Shown piece by piece: positions 35,768 to 43,950 of a DNA stretch of 64,000 nucleotides. The stretch is from positions 90,142 to 154,141 of the forward strand of contig DVOO01000027.1 in assembly GCA_018713515.1 (NCBI GenBank). The letters are read 5' to 3'. Position 1 is the first letter of the stretch. Each line of letters starts with the position of its first letter. The DNA comes from Candidatus Scatomonas pullistercoris (GTDB lineage Bacteria > Bacillota > Clostridia > Lachnospirales > Lachnospiraceae). Position numbers and translations under genes: made by a program. The notes under the pieces were generated by a model. That model saw only the letters and a list, made by a program, of their open reading frames with translations. It made no database searches and was not told the origin of the DNA.

Positions 35768-36721
35768 ATGAAGAAAAGAAAGCAAAGGCTGGCTGCTGTT
35801 TTTACCATATTAATTTTCGCGGCAGCAATTATTTATAGCATAAATAAATTTATTTCAAAAAAGGCAGTATCTAAACATTTTCTGCAAAAAAAAGATACAT
35901 CTATTTACGCCTGGCGTTTTGGTAATATTCATTATGCAAAAACAGGAAGCGGGTCTCCCCTCTTACTTCTTCACGAATTAAGTCCCTGCAGCAGCTCTTA
36001 CGAATGGCACCGTATCGTAAAAGCACTCTCCACCCGCCATACTGTATACTGTGTAGATCTTCCAGGATGCGGTTTGTCTGATAAGCAGAAAATTACGTAT
36101 ACAAACTTTTACTATGTACAGTTTGTTGTTGATTTTATTAAGTCAGTAATTGGAAGTCCTGTTACAATACTGGCCACCGGTTTATCTGCTTCTGTATCTG
36201 TTACGGCCTGCAGCTACGAACCTGGATTATTTCAAAAGCTCATTTTGATTAATCCTCCCGATATTCACACACTGGCCAGAATTCCATCTAAAAAAAGCAG
36301 AATTTCCAAAGCTCTCCTGGAATGTCCTCTTACAGGAACTATGATTTACTATTCCATTGTTGCAAAGGAGAAGATCCGGAAAGAGTTCAGAGACCGGCTT
36401 TTTTCCGATTCTTCATCTGTCAGAACGGAATATGTAGACGCCTACTACGAAGCTTCTCACTGGGGAGGGTATTTTGGCAAATATTTGTATGCAAGTATAA
36501 TTGGAAACTATATGTATTTGGATATCCGTCATGCCCTGCAGTCCATCGATCAGGATATTGTGATTCTCGGCGGCGCCAGGCAGGAGGGAATGAATGAAAC
36601 GATTCTCTTTTATCAGGCTGTAAATCCTGCCGTGGAATCTGTTCTGATACCGGACACGAAACATCTCCCCCACCTGGAAGCACCGGAAAAAGTTCTGGAT
36701 CAGCTGAAAATATTTATTTAA
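35768..36721 (+). CDS. Membrane-anchored alpha/beta-hydrolase-fold protein
   Basis: 317 aa. An N-terminal basic stretch and one helix (AAVFTILIFAAAIIYSI) suggest membrane anchoring with the catalytic domain outside. The alpha/beta-hydrolase core has PLLLLHELSP, VYCVDLPGCGLSDK and a late His in KHLPHLEAPEKV. The nucleophile elbow reads TGLSAS (Ser140), where most family members have GxSxG; the last Gly is Ser here. The ATG at 35768 follows CAGGAGGA; an upstream in-frame ATG-like start has no ribosome site. Substrate unknown. It stands alone between parS and a bidirectional terminator. Confidence 0.85.
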   Translation: MKKRKQRLAAVFTILIFAAAIIYSINKFISKKAVSKHFLQKKDTSIYAWRFGNIHYAKTGSGSPLLLLHELSPCSSSYEWHRIVKALSTRHTVYCVDLPGCGLSDKQKITYTNFYYVQFVVDFIKSVIGSPVTILATGLSASVSVTACSYEPGLFQKLILINPPDIHTLARIPSKKSRISKALLECPLTGTMIYYSIVAKEKIRKEFRDRLFSDSSSVRTEYVDAYYEASHWGGYFGKYLYASIIGNYMYLDIRHALQSIDQDIVILGGARQEGMNETILFYQAVNPAVESVLIPDTKHLPHLEAPEKVLDQLKIFI

Positions 36722-36723
36722 AT

Positions 36724-36777
36724 AAAAAACCGGAAATTCTCAGAGTCCGCAAGGATCCATTGAATTTCCGGTTTTTT
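36724..36777. terminator. Bidirectional terminator between hydrolase and DUF4340 genes
   Basis: AAAAAACCGGAAATTC and GAATTTCCGGTTTTTT form a 16-bp stem with A/T tracts at both ends. Confidence 0.92.
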
Positions 36778-36788
36778 ATTTCTGCGCA

Positions 36789-38243
36789 TCAGGACCAGAT
36801 CGCACTGTATTCCTCAATCATCTCATTCACATCGTTTTTATTTACCAGTCCCGGGCGTCCCTCGCTGTCAATAGCTAGATAAAAGTTCGAGTCATAGGGA
36901 GCATAGGTTACCGTAAAGGTCTGATTTTCAGCTACAACTGTAATCGATATTTCCGGATCCTGCGTAGTAGTGAGATCCGGATCCTTGCTCTGGGCTGTAA
37001 TGGACACCATACCACTTAAGAAGGTTTCTACTTTATCCGAATCAAGCGTTGTTTCTCCGGAAGTGTAGGTTACAGTCTCCTCTGTATTTCCCTCCTCGTC
37101 TTCCGTCTCTTCTGCAGTGCGCTCTATCGTTTTCATCTCTCCCTGATATGTCACCTGGATGCTTTTCATATTTTTGACATATTCATAACCGATGCTTGTA
37201 TCCCAGTAGGAAATGGAATCGCTGTCCAAAATAGTTGAGATTGTATCGGCCGATACCGTATTTACCTGGGAAGATCCGTCCAGCCTTACGTAGTAATTAC
37301 CGTCCGTATCCTGGTTTCCTATATACAAAGTTACCTCTTTTTCCACCATTTCCGGCTCCTCTTCCGAAGAACTGGAAGATACTGCGGAGGAATCAGAGGA
37401 AGAACTGCTGCTGTCGCTCTCTTCCTGCTCCACTTCTTCTTCGTATTTCACATAAACAGAAGCTGCCGGATTGTTCAGCCCATAGAGGGACATGTCTTCC
37501 GCATTATAATCCACAAGACTGGCGTAGGAAATATCTGACAGAGTTGATGCAAGGCTTCTGGCCGTCTGATATTCGGCGCTATAAACCGTGCCATCCTCAC
37601 CCGTTACTTCCCAGTCAGTGGTTTCTTCATTTTTAACCAGATCATAGGATCCCTCTGATTTATCCACACGCATTTCAAGAACATTCGTACTGGAAATCTC
37701 CGGATAAGAATCAGATTGTGCCAGTTCCATAATATTTGACGGCAGATTTCCCGAAACATCGGTATCTGTCACATATACGGTAGATGTGTTAGCACCCAGA
37801 CACAGATAATAAGAGCCGGTTCCCTGATTCTGGCTTCCTACCAGCAGTTCCTTCTCCTCACCATCGGCATTTTTCAGAACAATAGTATTTGCCGGCTCCT
37901 CCAGGCCGTATTCAGATAAATTTTCAACATCCGAAAGAACTCTGTCTGCCTCTGTATCCGTGAGATCCGCTACCAGATCAATCAATTTATCCTGATTTAC
38001 AGGGAAATCACTCTGATTCGTATTTACCCAGGTATCCTCTTCCTTTGCGAACTGAACCTGCTCTCCGTTAATTTGAAAGGAAACTTCCGTTACAGAATCG
38101 CTGTCCATTTCCAGAATCGGAATTCCCGCGTTTTCCGCCTCCTCCTCCTGCTGATTTTTGCTGCGCAGGGCCAGATACAAAATCACCAGGATGAGAAATA
38201 TGCAAAGTAATATCATGGGTTTCGCCCATTTTTTTTTCGTCAT
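36789..38243 (-). CDS. DUF4340 exported protein of the Gld-like ABC operon
   Basis: 484 aa. One N-terminal helix (MILLCIFLILVILYLAL), the rest outside and very acidic. It has repeated DUF4340 beta-domain segments (for example VTEVSFQINGEQVQFAKEED and ANTIVLKNADGEEKELLVG), plus a serine-rich linker near residue 270-290. It shares one base with the GldG-like gene stop (TAATG), so translation is coupled. DUF4340 proteins regularly accompany GldF/GldG-type transporters. Role in the exporter is unknown. Confidence 0.83.
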   Translation of the reverse strand: MTKKKWAKPMILLCIFLILVILYLALRSKNQQEEEAENAGIPILEMDSDSVTEVSFQINGEQVQFAKEEDTWVNTNQSDFPVNQDKLIDLVADLTDTEADRVLSDVENLSEYGLEEPANTIVLKNADGEEKELLVGSQNQGTGSYYLCLGANTSTVYVTDTDVSGNLPSNIMELAQSDSYPEISSTNVLEMRVDKSEGSYDLVKNEETTDWEVTGEDGTVYSAEYQTARSLASTLSDISYASLVDYNAEDMSLYGLNNPAASVYVKYEEEVEQEESDSSSSSSDSSAVSSSSSEEEPEMVEKEVTLYIGNQDTDGNYYVRLDGSSQVNTVSADTISTILDSDSISYWDTSIGYEYVKNMKSIQVTYQGEMKTIERTAEETEDEEGNTEETVTYTSGETTLDSDKVETFLSGMVSITAQSKDPDLTTTQDPEISITVVAENQTFTVTYAPYDSNFYLAIDSEGRPGLVNKNDVNEMIEEYSAIWS

Positions 38244-39694
38244 TACCTTCTTCTCCTTCTGATCCAGATACAGAATCCTGCGGCCAGAAAGGCTGCCGGA
38301 ATAATAATCATGATAACCGTTCTCCAGAACGCCGCCGACTGCTGCGTATAACTCAGATAGCTGACAGAAAGACTCTTAACCGGTATGGAAATGCTTTCGC
38401 TTTCATCAATATTGCAGAGACCTGTGATCACCTTTGTCAGAAGTTCTGAATTTCCATTCATAACCAGCTCGTCATAACTGTCATTATTCAGAGTTGAACT
38501 AGAAAAATAAACCAGCTCTGCCGTCACTTCATTTCCCATATTCTCCGACACAGAAACACCTACATCAAAAGATCCCGTCTCATCCTCGGAATTCTTTTCA
38601 AAAGAAATCATCCCATCCTCCACCTGCTTAATGTATCCGCTGTCAGTGGTGGATAAAATCGGCGTAATCTCCAGGCTGTCCCGATAAGAATCAATTTCAC
38701 GGATGGCCTGTGCATCCTGCATTAAAACATAGCTGTCACTGCTCATACCGGATGCAAATTCCGAACTGGTGTTCAGTTCCGGAAGAATTCCATCCGGCCT
38801 CTGAGGTACGTAATGGTCTGCATCTTCTTCCATTACAATCCCATTATCTCTTTCCAGTCCATAATTTTCCAGAAATCTGTCAAGATTTACCATTTCATCT
38901 GCTGTATAATCTGTAAATAATAGTATTTTTCCTCCGTTTTCCATATAATTTATTAATTTATCTGTTTCTTCAGAGGAAAAATCTTTTGCCGGTGCATTGA
39001 TAATCAGGGCCGCAGCATCTTCAGGCACACTGTCCATGGTAACAAGGCTTAAATCCTCCAGGCTGATATTATTTTTTTCAATAGCGTCTGTAAAGTTGCT
39101 GCCGAGACTCTGTTCCTCGTGTCCGGTCAACTGATAAACCGTAAGCGTCTCATCGCTGGTTACATAGGAAATCGCACTGGTGAGCTGTCCCTCTCCGTCA
39201 AATTCAGAGGAAGAAGAATAGTAGCTGGAGGGATACATATCACTGTAGGAGACTATCCTGTTTTTACTGCCGCTGACCACAATGACGCTGTTGTCAGATA
39301 CCTCTTCATCTGTATACTGGGCCGTAAATTCCGGATGCAGATCCGGATCAATGGTTTCCACCGTTAAATGAGAAGAAAGGTCCTGATACCGCTCCAGCAT
39401 TTTGCTGACGAGACTGTCTTCATTTCCGCTGGTCACAATGTAATACAGCTGCACATCCTCTTCCAGACTTCCCACAAACTCTTTTGTTTCATCTCCGATA
39501 CTGTAAAGCTTCTGGCTGCTTGCATCAATCTGGGTAGCCGATGTGGGAAGCTGTCCCACTACAAGATTCACGGCCACTATAACGGCAATTACAATAAGCG
39601 TCACCACAAAGGAATAGGAGCCATGGCGTAAATTTCTTCTGTGCTCCTCTCCGGAAACTGATTTTTTTATTCTTTCTTTTATATTTAATTTCAA
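38243..39694 (-). CDS. GldG-like ABC-transporter auxiliary protein
   Basis: About 483 aa. An N-terminal helix (FVVTLIVIAVIVAVNLVVG), a large extracellular domain of the GldG/IFT52-like type (TDKLINYMENGGKILLFTDY, LTVYQLTGHEEQSLGSNF), and a C-terminal helix followed by a short basic tail (IWIRRRRR). TTG at 39694 is the likely start because AGGAGG lies 8 nt before it; the GTG at 39703 overlaps that ribosome site. In Bacteroidetes, GldG works with GldA/GldF for gliding; in clostridia the cargo is unknown. It lies 12 bp after the permease gene. Confidence 0.82.
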   Translation of the reverse strand: MKLNIKERIKKSVSGEEHRRNLRHGSYSFVVTLIVIAVIVAVNLVVGQLPTSATQIDASSQKLYSIGDETKEFVGSLEEDVQLYYIVTSGNEDSLVSKMLERYQDLSSHLTVETIDPDLHPEFTAQYTDEEVSDNSVIVVSGSKNRIVSYSDMYPSSYYSSSSEFDGEGQLTSAISYVTSDETLTVYQLTGHEEQSLGSNFTDAIEKNNISLEDLSLVTMDSVPEDAAALIINAPAKDFSSEETDKLINYMENGGKILLFTDYTADEMVNLDRFLENYGLERDNGIVMEEDADHYVPQRPDGILPELNTSSEFASGMSSDSYVLMQDAQAIREIDSYRDSLEITPILSTTDSGYIKQVEDGMISFEKNSEDETGSFDVGVSVSENMGNEVTAELVYFSSSTLNNDSYDELVMNGNSELLTKVITGLCNIDESESISIPVKSLSVSYLSYTQQSAAFWRTVIMIIIPAAFLAAGFCIWIRRRRR

Positions 39695-39706
39695 TGCGGC
39701 CACCTC

Positions 39707-40570
39707 CTAGCTCCAACGCCTTTTTTCCATTTTCTGTATAGCGAGGAAAAGAAAAATCACTGTTACAGAAAGGAAGTAGACAACGCCTGTAAGATCAAAA
39801 ATACCATTGATAAAATTACTGGTGTGGCTGCTCAGATCAAAAATTTCCAGCAGATTCTGAACGGCTCCCTCAAAAACAGAAGATTTAAAAATATACGTAA
39901 GGATCAGCACCGCTTCCGCGGCTACAGCTGCAGCGGCGGCCACCACCGCGCTCTTTACCATGGTATACAGCCATATACAGAGAATTAAAATGAAAAGAAA
40001 CAAAATAAAAAATGACGCGGAGGCCGTTGTTGAAATCAGATCGGAAAGATTCTGAATCATATTTGAAAGAAACAGCAGCGCAAAACAAATAACCGCGGCA
40101 ATGATCTGATTTTCCGCAAGAGATGACGCAAAAATACCAATAGCCAGCTCAGCGCTTCCCAGAAGAAAAAATCCCACAATAGCTGTATAATTAGAAGAAT
40201 ACGTAATTGTCCCAAATTGAGACATAATCAGCGGGTAAATGCAGAGAATGGCTATTGGAATAAGAAAAATGGATTCCAGAGCAAAAAATTTTCCCAGAAC
40301 AATGTCCCGGACCCGGACAGGAGAAGTTAAAAGAAGCTGATCTGTTTTCTTCTTTTTTTCTTCCGCCAGCGTCTGCATACTCAGAATAGGCGCCGCAATC
40401 AGAAGAACAATAGCCGCGCTGCTCATGGTAGGACCAATTTCCGGGTAAGCATAGGAAATATTATAAAATGTATAATAGATTCCACATACCAGAAGAATAA
40501 AGAAAATAAATACAAAGCCCAGCATGGACGACATGTAGATGCGAAGCTCTTTTTTATAAATTGCTTTCAT
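39707..40570 (-). CDS. ABC-2 type permease (GldF-like)
   Basis: 287 aa with six or more membrane helices. An N-terminal KKELRIYMSSMLGFVFIFF and SMQTLAEEKKKKTDQLLLT coupling-helix region are typical of ABC-2/GldF permeases. It overlaps the ATPase gene by 17 bp and precedes the GldG-like gene, so all are one transport unit. Confidence 0.9.
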   Translation of the reverse strand: MKAIYKKELRIYMSSMLGFVFIFFILLVCGIYYTFYNISYAYPEIGPTMSSAAIVLLIAAPILSMQTLAEEKKKKTDQLLLTSPVRVRDIVLGKFFALESIFLIPIAILCIYPLIMSQFGTITYSSNYTAIVGFFLLGSAELAIGIFASSLAENQIIAAVICFALLFLSNMIQNLSDLISTTASASFFILFLFILILCIWLYTMVKSAVVAAAAAVAAEAVLILTYIFKSSVFEGAVQNLLEIFDLSSHTSNFINGIFDLTGVVYFLSVTVIFLFLAIQKMEKRRWS

Positions 40571-41630
40571 TTTCCTTCTCCTTTTCCTCTATATTTTCTT
40601 CTTCCGGCGTATCCTCCGGAAATTCTTCTTCAAAAAACTCCTCTGTATCATTTTCTTCAGAAGTATCCTCCGCAGCTTCTGAATTTTCTTCAGCTTCTGA
40701 ATCTTCTGTAAGTTCCAGGAAAACATCTTCCAGTGAAAGGGAAGAATACTGCATTTTTAAAATAGGACACTGAAGTTCTGCCATCCGGTAAAAAATATTT
40801 TCCCGGATATCCACATCCTGTGCTGTTTTTATCCGGACATCCACGCAGCCATTTTCTGCGGAATCCGCATACTGGACATCCTCAATATCCGACATCATTC
40901 CCACAGCAGAAACAATTGTACCCATCTGTCCACGGACAGTGAGATCCAGAATATTGGACCCCTGCGTCAGCTTGCTCAGGTTCTCCGGCGTATCGCTGGC
41001 CACCAGCTTTCCGTGGCTGATGATCATAACATAATCACAGACCGCGCTAACCTCTGACAGAATATGAGAACTTAAGAGTACCGTATGCTTTTTTCCTAGA
41101 TTTTTCATCAGCTCCCTTATTTCTATAATCTGTTTTGGATCCAGTCCTACGGTAGGTTCATCCAGAATCAAAATTTTGGGATTTCCCAGAATTGCCTGGG
41201 CCAGTCCCACTCTCTGGCAGTAGCCCTTTGACAGATTCTTGATCAGGCGGTTTGCCATATCTGTAATTTTTACCTCATCCATGGCTTTTTCAATTTCCTC
41301 CGCCTTTTTCTCTTTGGGAACTTTCTTTAATTCCGCCGCAAAATCCAGATATTCCCGCACTGTCATTTCCGGATACAGAGGCGGAAGCTCCGGGAGATAC
41401 CCAATACATTTTTTTGCCTCTTCCGGTTCTTCCAGAATATCATGGCCGTCAATGACTACACGGCCCTCACTGGGGGCCAGATACCCTGTAATTATGTTCA
41501 TGGTTGTAGATTTTCCCGCCCCGTTGGGTCCGAGAAATCCTGTAATCTGGCCTTCCTCTACAGTAAAGCTCAGATGATCCACGGCCGTATGATCCCCATA
41601 CCTCTTGACAAGGCTGCTCACTTCGATCAA
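40554..41630 (-). CDS. ABC transporter ATP-binding protein (GldA-like)
   Basis: 358 aa from a TTG at 41630 (AAAGGAGG in front). Walker A GPNGAGKST, signature LSKGYCQRVGLAQAIL, Walker B ILILDEPTVGLDP and switch His in LLSSHILSEV. After residue 300 comes a long acidic tail (DTSEENDTEEFFEEEF-type), unusual for this family. It energises the permease/GldG-like/DUF4340 complex. An in-frame start 18 bp upstream has no separate ribosome site. Confidence 0.92.
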   Translation of the reverse strand: MIEVSSLVKRYGDHTAVDHLSFTVEEGQITGFLGPNGAGKSTTMNIITGYLAPSEGRVVIDGHDILEEPEEAKKCIGYLPELPPLYPEMTVREYLDFAAELKKVPKEKKAEEIEKAMDEVKITDMANRLIKNLSKGYCQRVGLAQAILGNPKILILDEPTVGLDPKQIIEIRELMKNLGKKHTVLLSSHILSEVSAVCDYVMIISHGKLVASDTPENLSKLTQGSNILDLTVRGQMGTIVSAVGMMSDIEDVQYADSAENGCVDVRIKTAQDVDIRENIFYRMAELQCPILKMQYSSLSLEDVFLELTEDSEAEENSEAAEDTSEENDTEEFFEEEFPEDTPEEENIEEKEKENESNL

Positions 41631-41750
41631 CTTTCTTCCTCCTTTCACAAGCTCGTGATTTATCTATTTTAGACAGGAATTGTGTTCATACACTGATTAT
41701 TATATGAAAATTTTGTGAAGGATAGAAATAAAGCCTTTCCTCTGGTTTTT

Positions 41751-41769
41751 TATACCATATTTTGGTATA
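41751..41769. promoter_or_regulatory. Inverted repeat between divergent ABC and GT-C genes
   Basis: TATACC-ATATTTT-GGTATA, symmetric, 7-bp spacer. It overlaps a possible -10 (TATACT, 41766-41771) of the plus-strand gene. The half-sites equal those of the TetR operator at 3684-3699, but that one has a 4-bp spacer, so the match may be chance. Confidence 0.5.
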
Positions 41770-41802
41770 CTACAAGAATCGGTATGATTGGAGGTTTTTT
41801 TT

Positions 41803-43185
41803 ATGTCTGAAACCGCTTATCGCAGAACAAAAACTGTTATAATTCTGCTGTTTTTTGCTTTTTGCCTTTTTACCTGCGTCTATTTGAGAATTCAGGATGC
41901 TCCCGATGAAGATATGCGCTATATGATTCCAAAATATATTTATACACACCATGCTCTTCCTACAGGTACCGAACCGGAGCTGCGGCACAGCATTTGGGGA
42001 TTTTCTTATGCCCTTTATCCATATCTTTCTTCCATTATCAGCGCATTTTTTATGCAGCTGGCATCCTTTGTCACTACAAATCCAACGGTTCTGCTGCTGG
42101 CCGCCCGCTTTACAAGTGTACTGGCCGGAACAGCCTTTGTATTTATTGTTTTTAAGATTGGTGAGCTGCTCTTTAAAAAGAAAGAAAGTGTTCTGCTTTT
42201 TGCAGTCCTGTGTTCCTTCCTTCCGCAGTTTCTCTTTATCTGCTCTTACCAGAATAATGATTCCCTGGCCCTGTTTTCCATAGCACTCATTTTTTATTTC
42301 TGGCTTCGCGGACATAAGGATGGATGGAAAATTTCCTCCTGTATCGGACTGGGAATTGGATGCGGTATCTGTGCGCTCTCCTACTATAATGCCTATGGAT
42401 ATATTTTATGCAGTATTCCTGTCTTTCTTGTCAGCATGGGAATCCTGAAAAAGAGAAAAAAAGAGATTCTAAAAAAATTTGTTCTGATACTTGGAATTGC
42501 CTTTTTAGTAGGCGGATGGTTCTTTATACGAAATGCGGTAATCCATGACGGAGATATTCTTGGCAGGGAAACAATTGCAGAACAGGGGGAACTGTATGCA
42601 GAAGACGAATATAAACCGTCTCAGCATGAAACCCCTGCCAAACTTGGATTATCATTTACAGAAACCTTTTTTCATTTTGATTTTGGCAGCGGTTCAAAAG
42701 AACCATATTCTAACTGGATTCAAAATACTATCTGCAGTTTTATAGGTGTGTTTTCTTTTCTCACCCTGTTTATGGATCTTCCTGTTTATCTTATTTATAT
42801 TGTTTTTTTCTTCCTTGGCTTTTTGCTTTTCTGCATTTTGGGAATACGAAAAAAATGGTGGCACGATAAATGGCAAAGAACAATTATGATTACAGGATTT
42901 TTCTGTATCCTGATTCCGCTGGGAATGTCTCTGTATAATTCCTATTATTCAGATTTTCAGGCGCAGGGACGCTATCTGCTTCCGGCTCTGATTCCCCTGA
43001 TGATGATGATTACCAGCGGATACGATACTGCTCTGGATACTGCCGCAAAAACTTCAGAAAAAACAGGCAGAAATACAATCTGCCTGCCAGTCATTGTTTT
43101 AATACTTATTTATATGGTTCTGTTTCTGATAAGCTATTTCGGCTATCTTGCTCCAGGATGCCTGACTATTTTTATCGGTTCCTGA
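41803..43185 (+). CDS. Multi-spanning GT-C-like membrane protein (DUF2142/GT39-like)
   Basis: 460 aa with about 11 membrane helices. An early extracytoplasmic loop has an acidic DAPDEDMRY motif, the place where GT-C enzymes carry their catalytic Asp/Glu. A second loop has SYQNNDSLALFSIAL, similar to GT39/DUF2142 proteins. These use lipid-linked sugars outside the membrane. The ATG at 41803 follows GGAGG. It is alone on the plus strand and convergent with rsmG, with stop codons only 3 bp apart. Acceptor and sugar unknown; a non-transferase membrane role cannot be excluded. Confidence 0.7.
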   Translation: MSETAYRRTKTVIILLFFAFCLFTCVYLRIQDAPDEDMRYMIPKYIYTHHALPTGTEPELRHSIWGFSYALYPYLSSIISAFFMQLASFVTTNPTVLLLAARFTSVLAGTAFVFIVFKIGELLFKKKESVLLFAVLCSFLPQFLFICSYQNNDSLALFSIALIFYFWLRGHKDGWKISSCIGLGIGCGICALSYYNAYGYILCSIPVFLVSMGILKKRKKEILKKFVLILGIAFLVGGWFFIRNAVIHDGDILGRETIAEQGELYAEDEYKPSQHETPAKLGLSFTETFFHFDFGSGSKEPYSNWIQNTICSFIGVFSFLTLFMDLPVYLIYIVFFFLGFLLFCILGIRKKWWHDKWQRTIMITGFFCILIPLGMSLYNSYYSDFQAQGRYLLPALIPLMMMITSGYDTALDTAAKTSEKTGRNTICLPVIVLILIYMVLFLISYFGYLAPGCLTIFIGS

Positions 43186-43188
43186 TTC

Positions 43189-43926
43189 TTACAGGGGTTC
43201 CTTTCCGGGAACCCCTGCTTTTCTGGGATATCTGTCCGGAGTTTTCTGAATCTTTCTTATACACACCAGAGACCTTCCCATATCCGTCTGGGCCAGCTCA
43301 AAGCAGCATATATTTTCCATTTTTCCTCCCAGAAGTTTTACTGCTCTTTCCGCGGCAGAGGCTTCCTCCTGCACTTTTCCGGATTTGTAGGAGACGAACA
43401 TTCCTCCCACCTTCACAAAGGGAAGGCAGTATTCTGAAAGGGAAGAGAGATTGGCCACCGCCCTTGAAACACATAAATCGAAAACTTCTCTGTATTCTCT
43501 GTTTTTTCCAAAATCTTCTGCCCTTCCATGGACTGCCCTTATACCCGAAAGGCCCAGCTTTTCAATCACTTCATTTAAAAACCGGATTCTTTTATTCAGG
43601 GAATCCAGAAGGCAGACCTTCAGTCCGGGAAAGGCAATTTTCAGAGGAATTCCCGGAAATCCCGCTCCCGTTCCCACATCTATAAGCGATATTCCTCTCT
43701 CCAGTTTTTCTCTGTCTGCAGCTTTTACAAGTGTCAGGCTGTCCAGAAAATGCTTTACCACCACATCCTGAAATTCCGTCACCGCCGTCAGGTTCATAAA
43801 AGAATTCCATTCCAGGAGAAGCTCATAATAATCCCGGAACTGACAGATCTGCTTCTCCGTCAAAGAAATTTTCAGTTTTTCCAGTTCCTTTTGAAAGATT
43901 GTCCAGTCATAATTTTTTTCTTTCAT
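43189..43926 (-). CDS. rsmG: 16S rRNA (guanine(527)-N7)-methyltransferase
   Basis: 245 aa (GidB). Methylates G527 of 16S rRNA with S-adenosylmethionine. The SAM loop is DVGTGAGFPGIPL, followed by VCLLDSLNKRIRFLNEV and AVHGRAEDFG. It is 24 bp after mnmG, the usual last gene of this operon. The C-terminus (KAGVPGKEPL) is encoded within the hairpin that also terminates the convergent GT-C gene. Confidence 0.96.
   Translation of the reverse strand: MKEKNYDWTIFQKELEKLKISLTEKQICQFRDYYELLLEWNSFMNLTAVTEFQDVVVKHFLDSLTLVKAADREKLERGISLIDVGTGAGFPGIPLKIAFPGLKVCLLDSLNKRIRFLNEVIEKLGLSGIRAVHGRAEDFGKNREYREVFDLCVSRAVANLSSLSEYCLPFVKVGGMFVSYKSGKVQEEASAAERAVKLLGGKMENICCFELAQTDMGRSLVCIRKIQKTPDRYPRKAGVPGKEPL
43192..43217 (+). 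terminator. Terminator of the GT-C gene, inside the rsmG coding end
   Basis: CAGGGGTTCC (43192-43201) pairs with GGAACCCCTG (43208-43217), followed by CTTTTCT on the plus strand. It lies within the last codons of the opposite-strand rsmG gene. Confidence 0.75.
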
Positions 43927-43950
43927 CCCGTATATTCCCTTCTAAATTTT

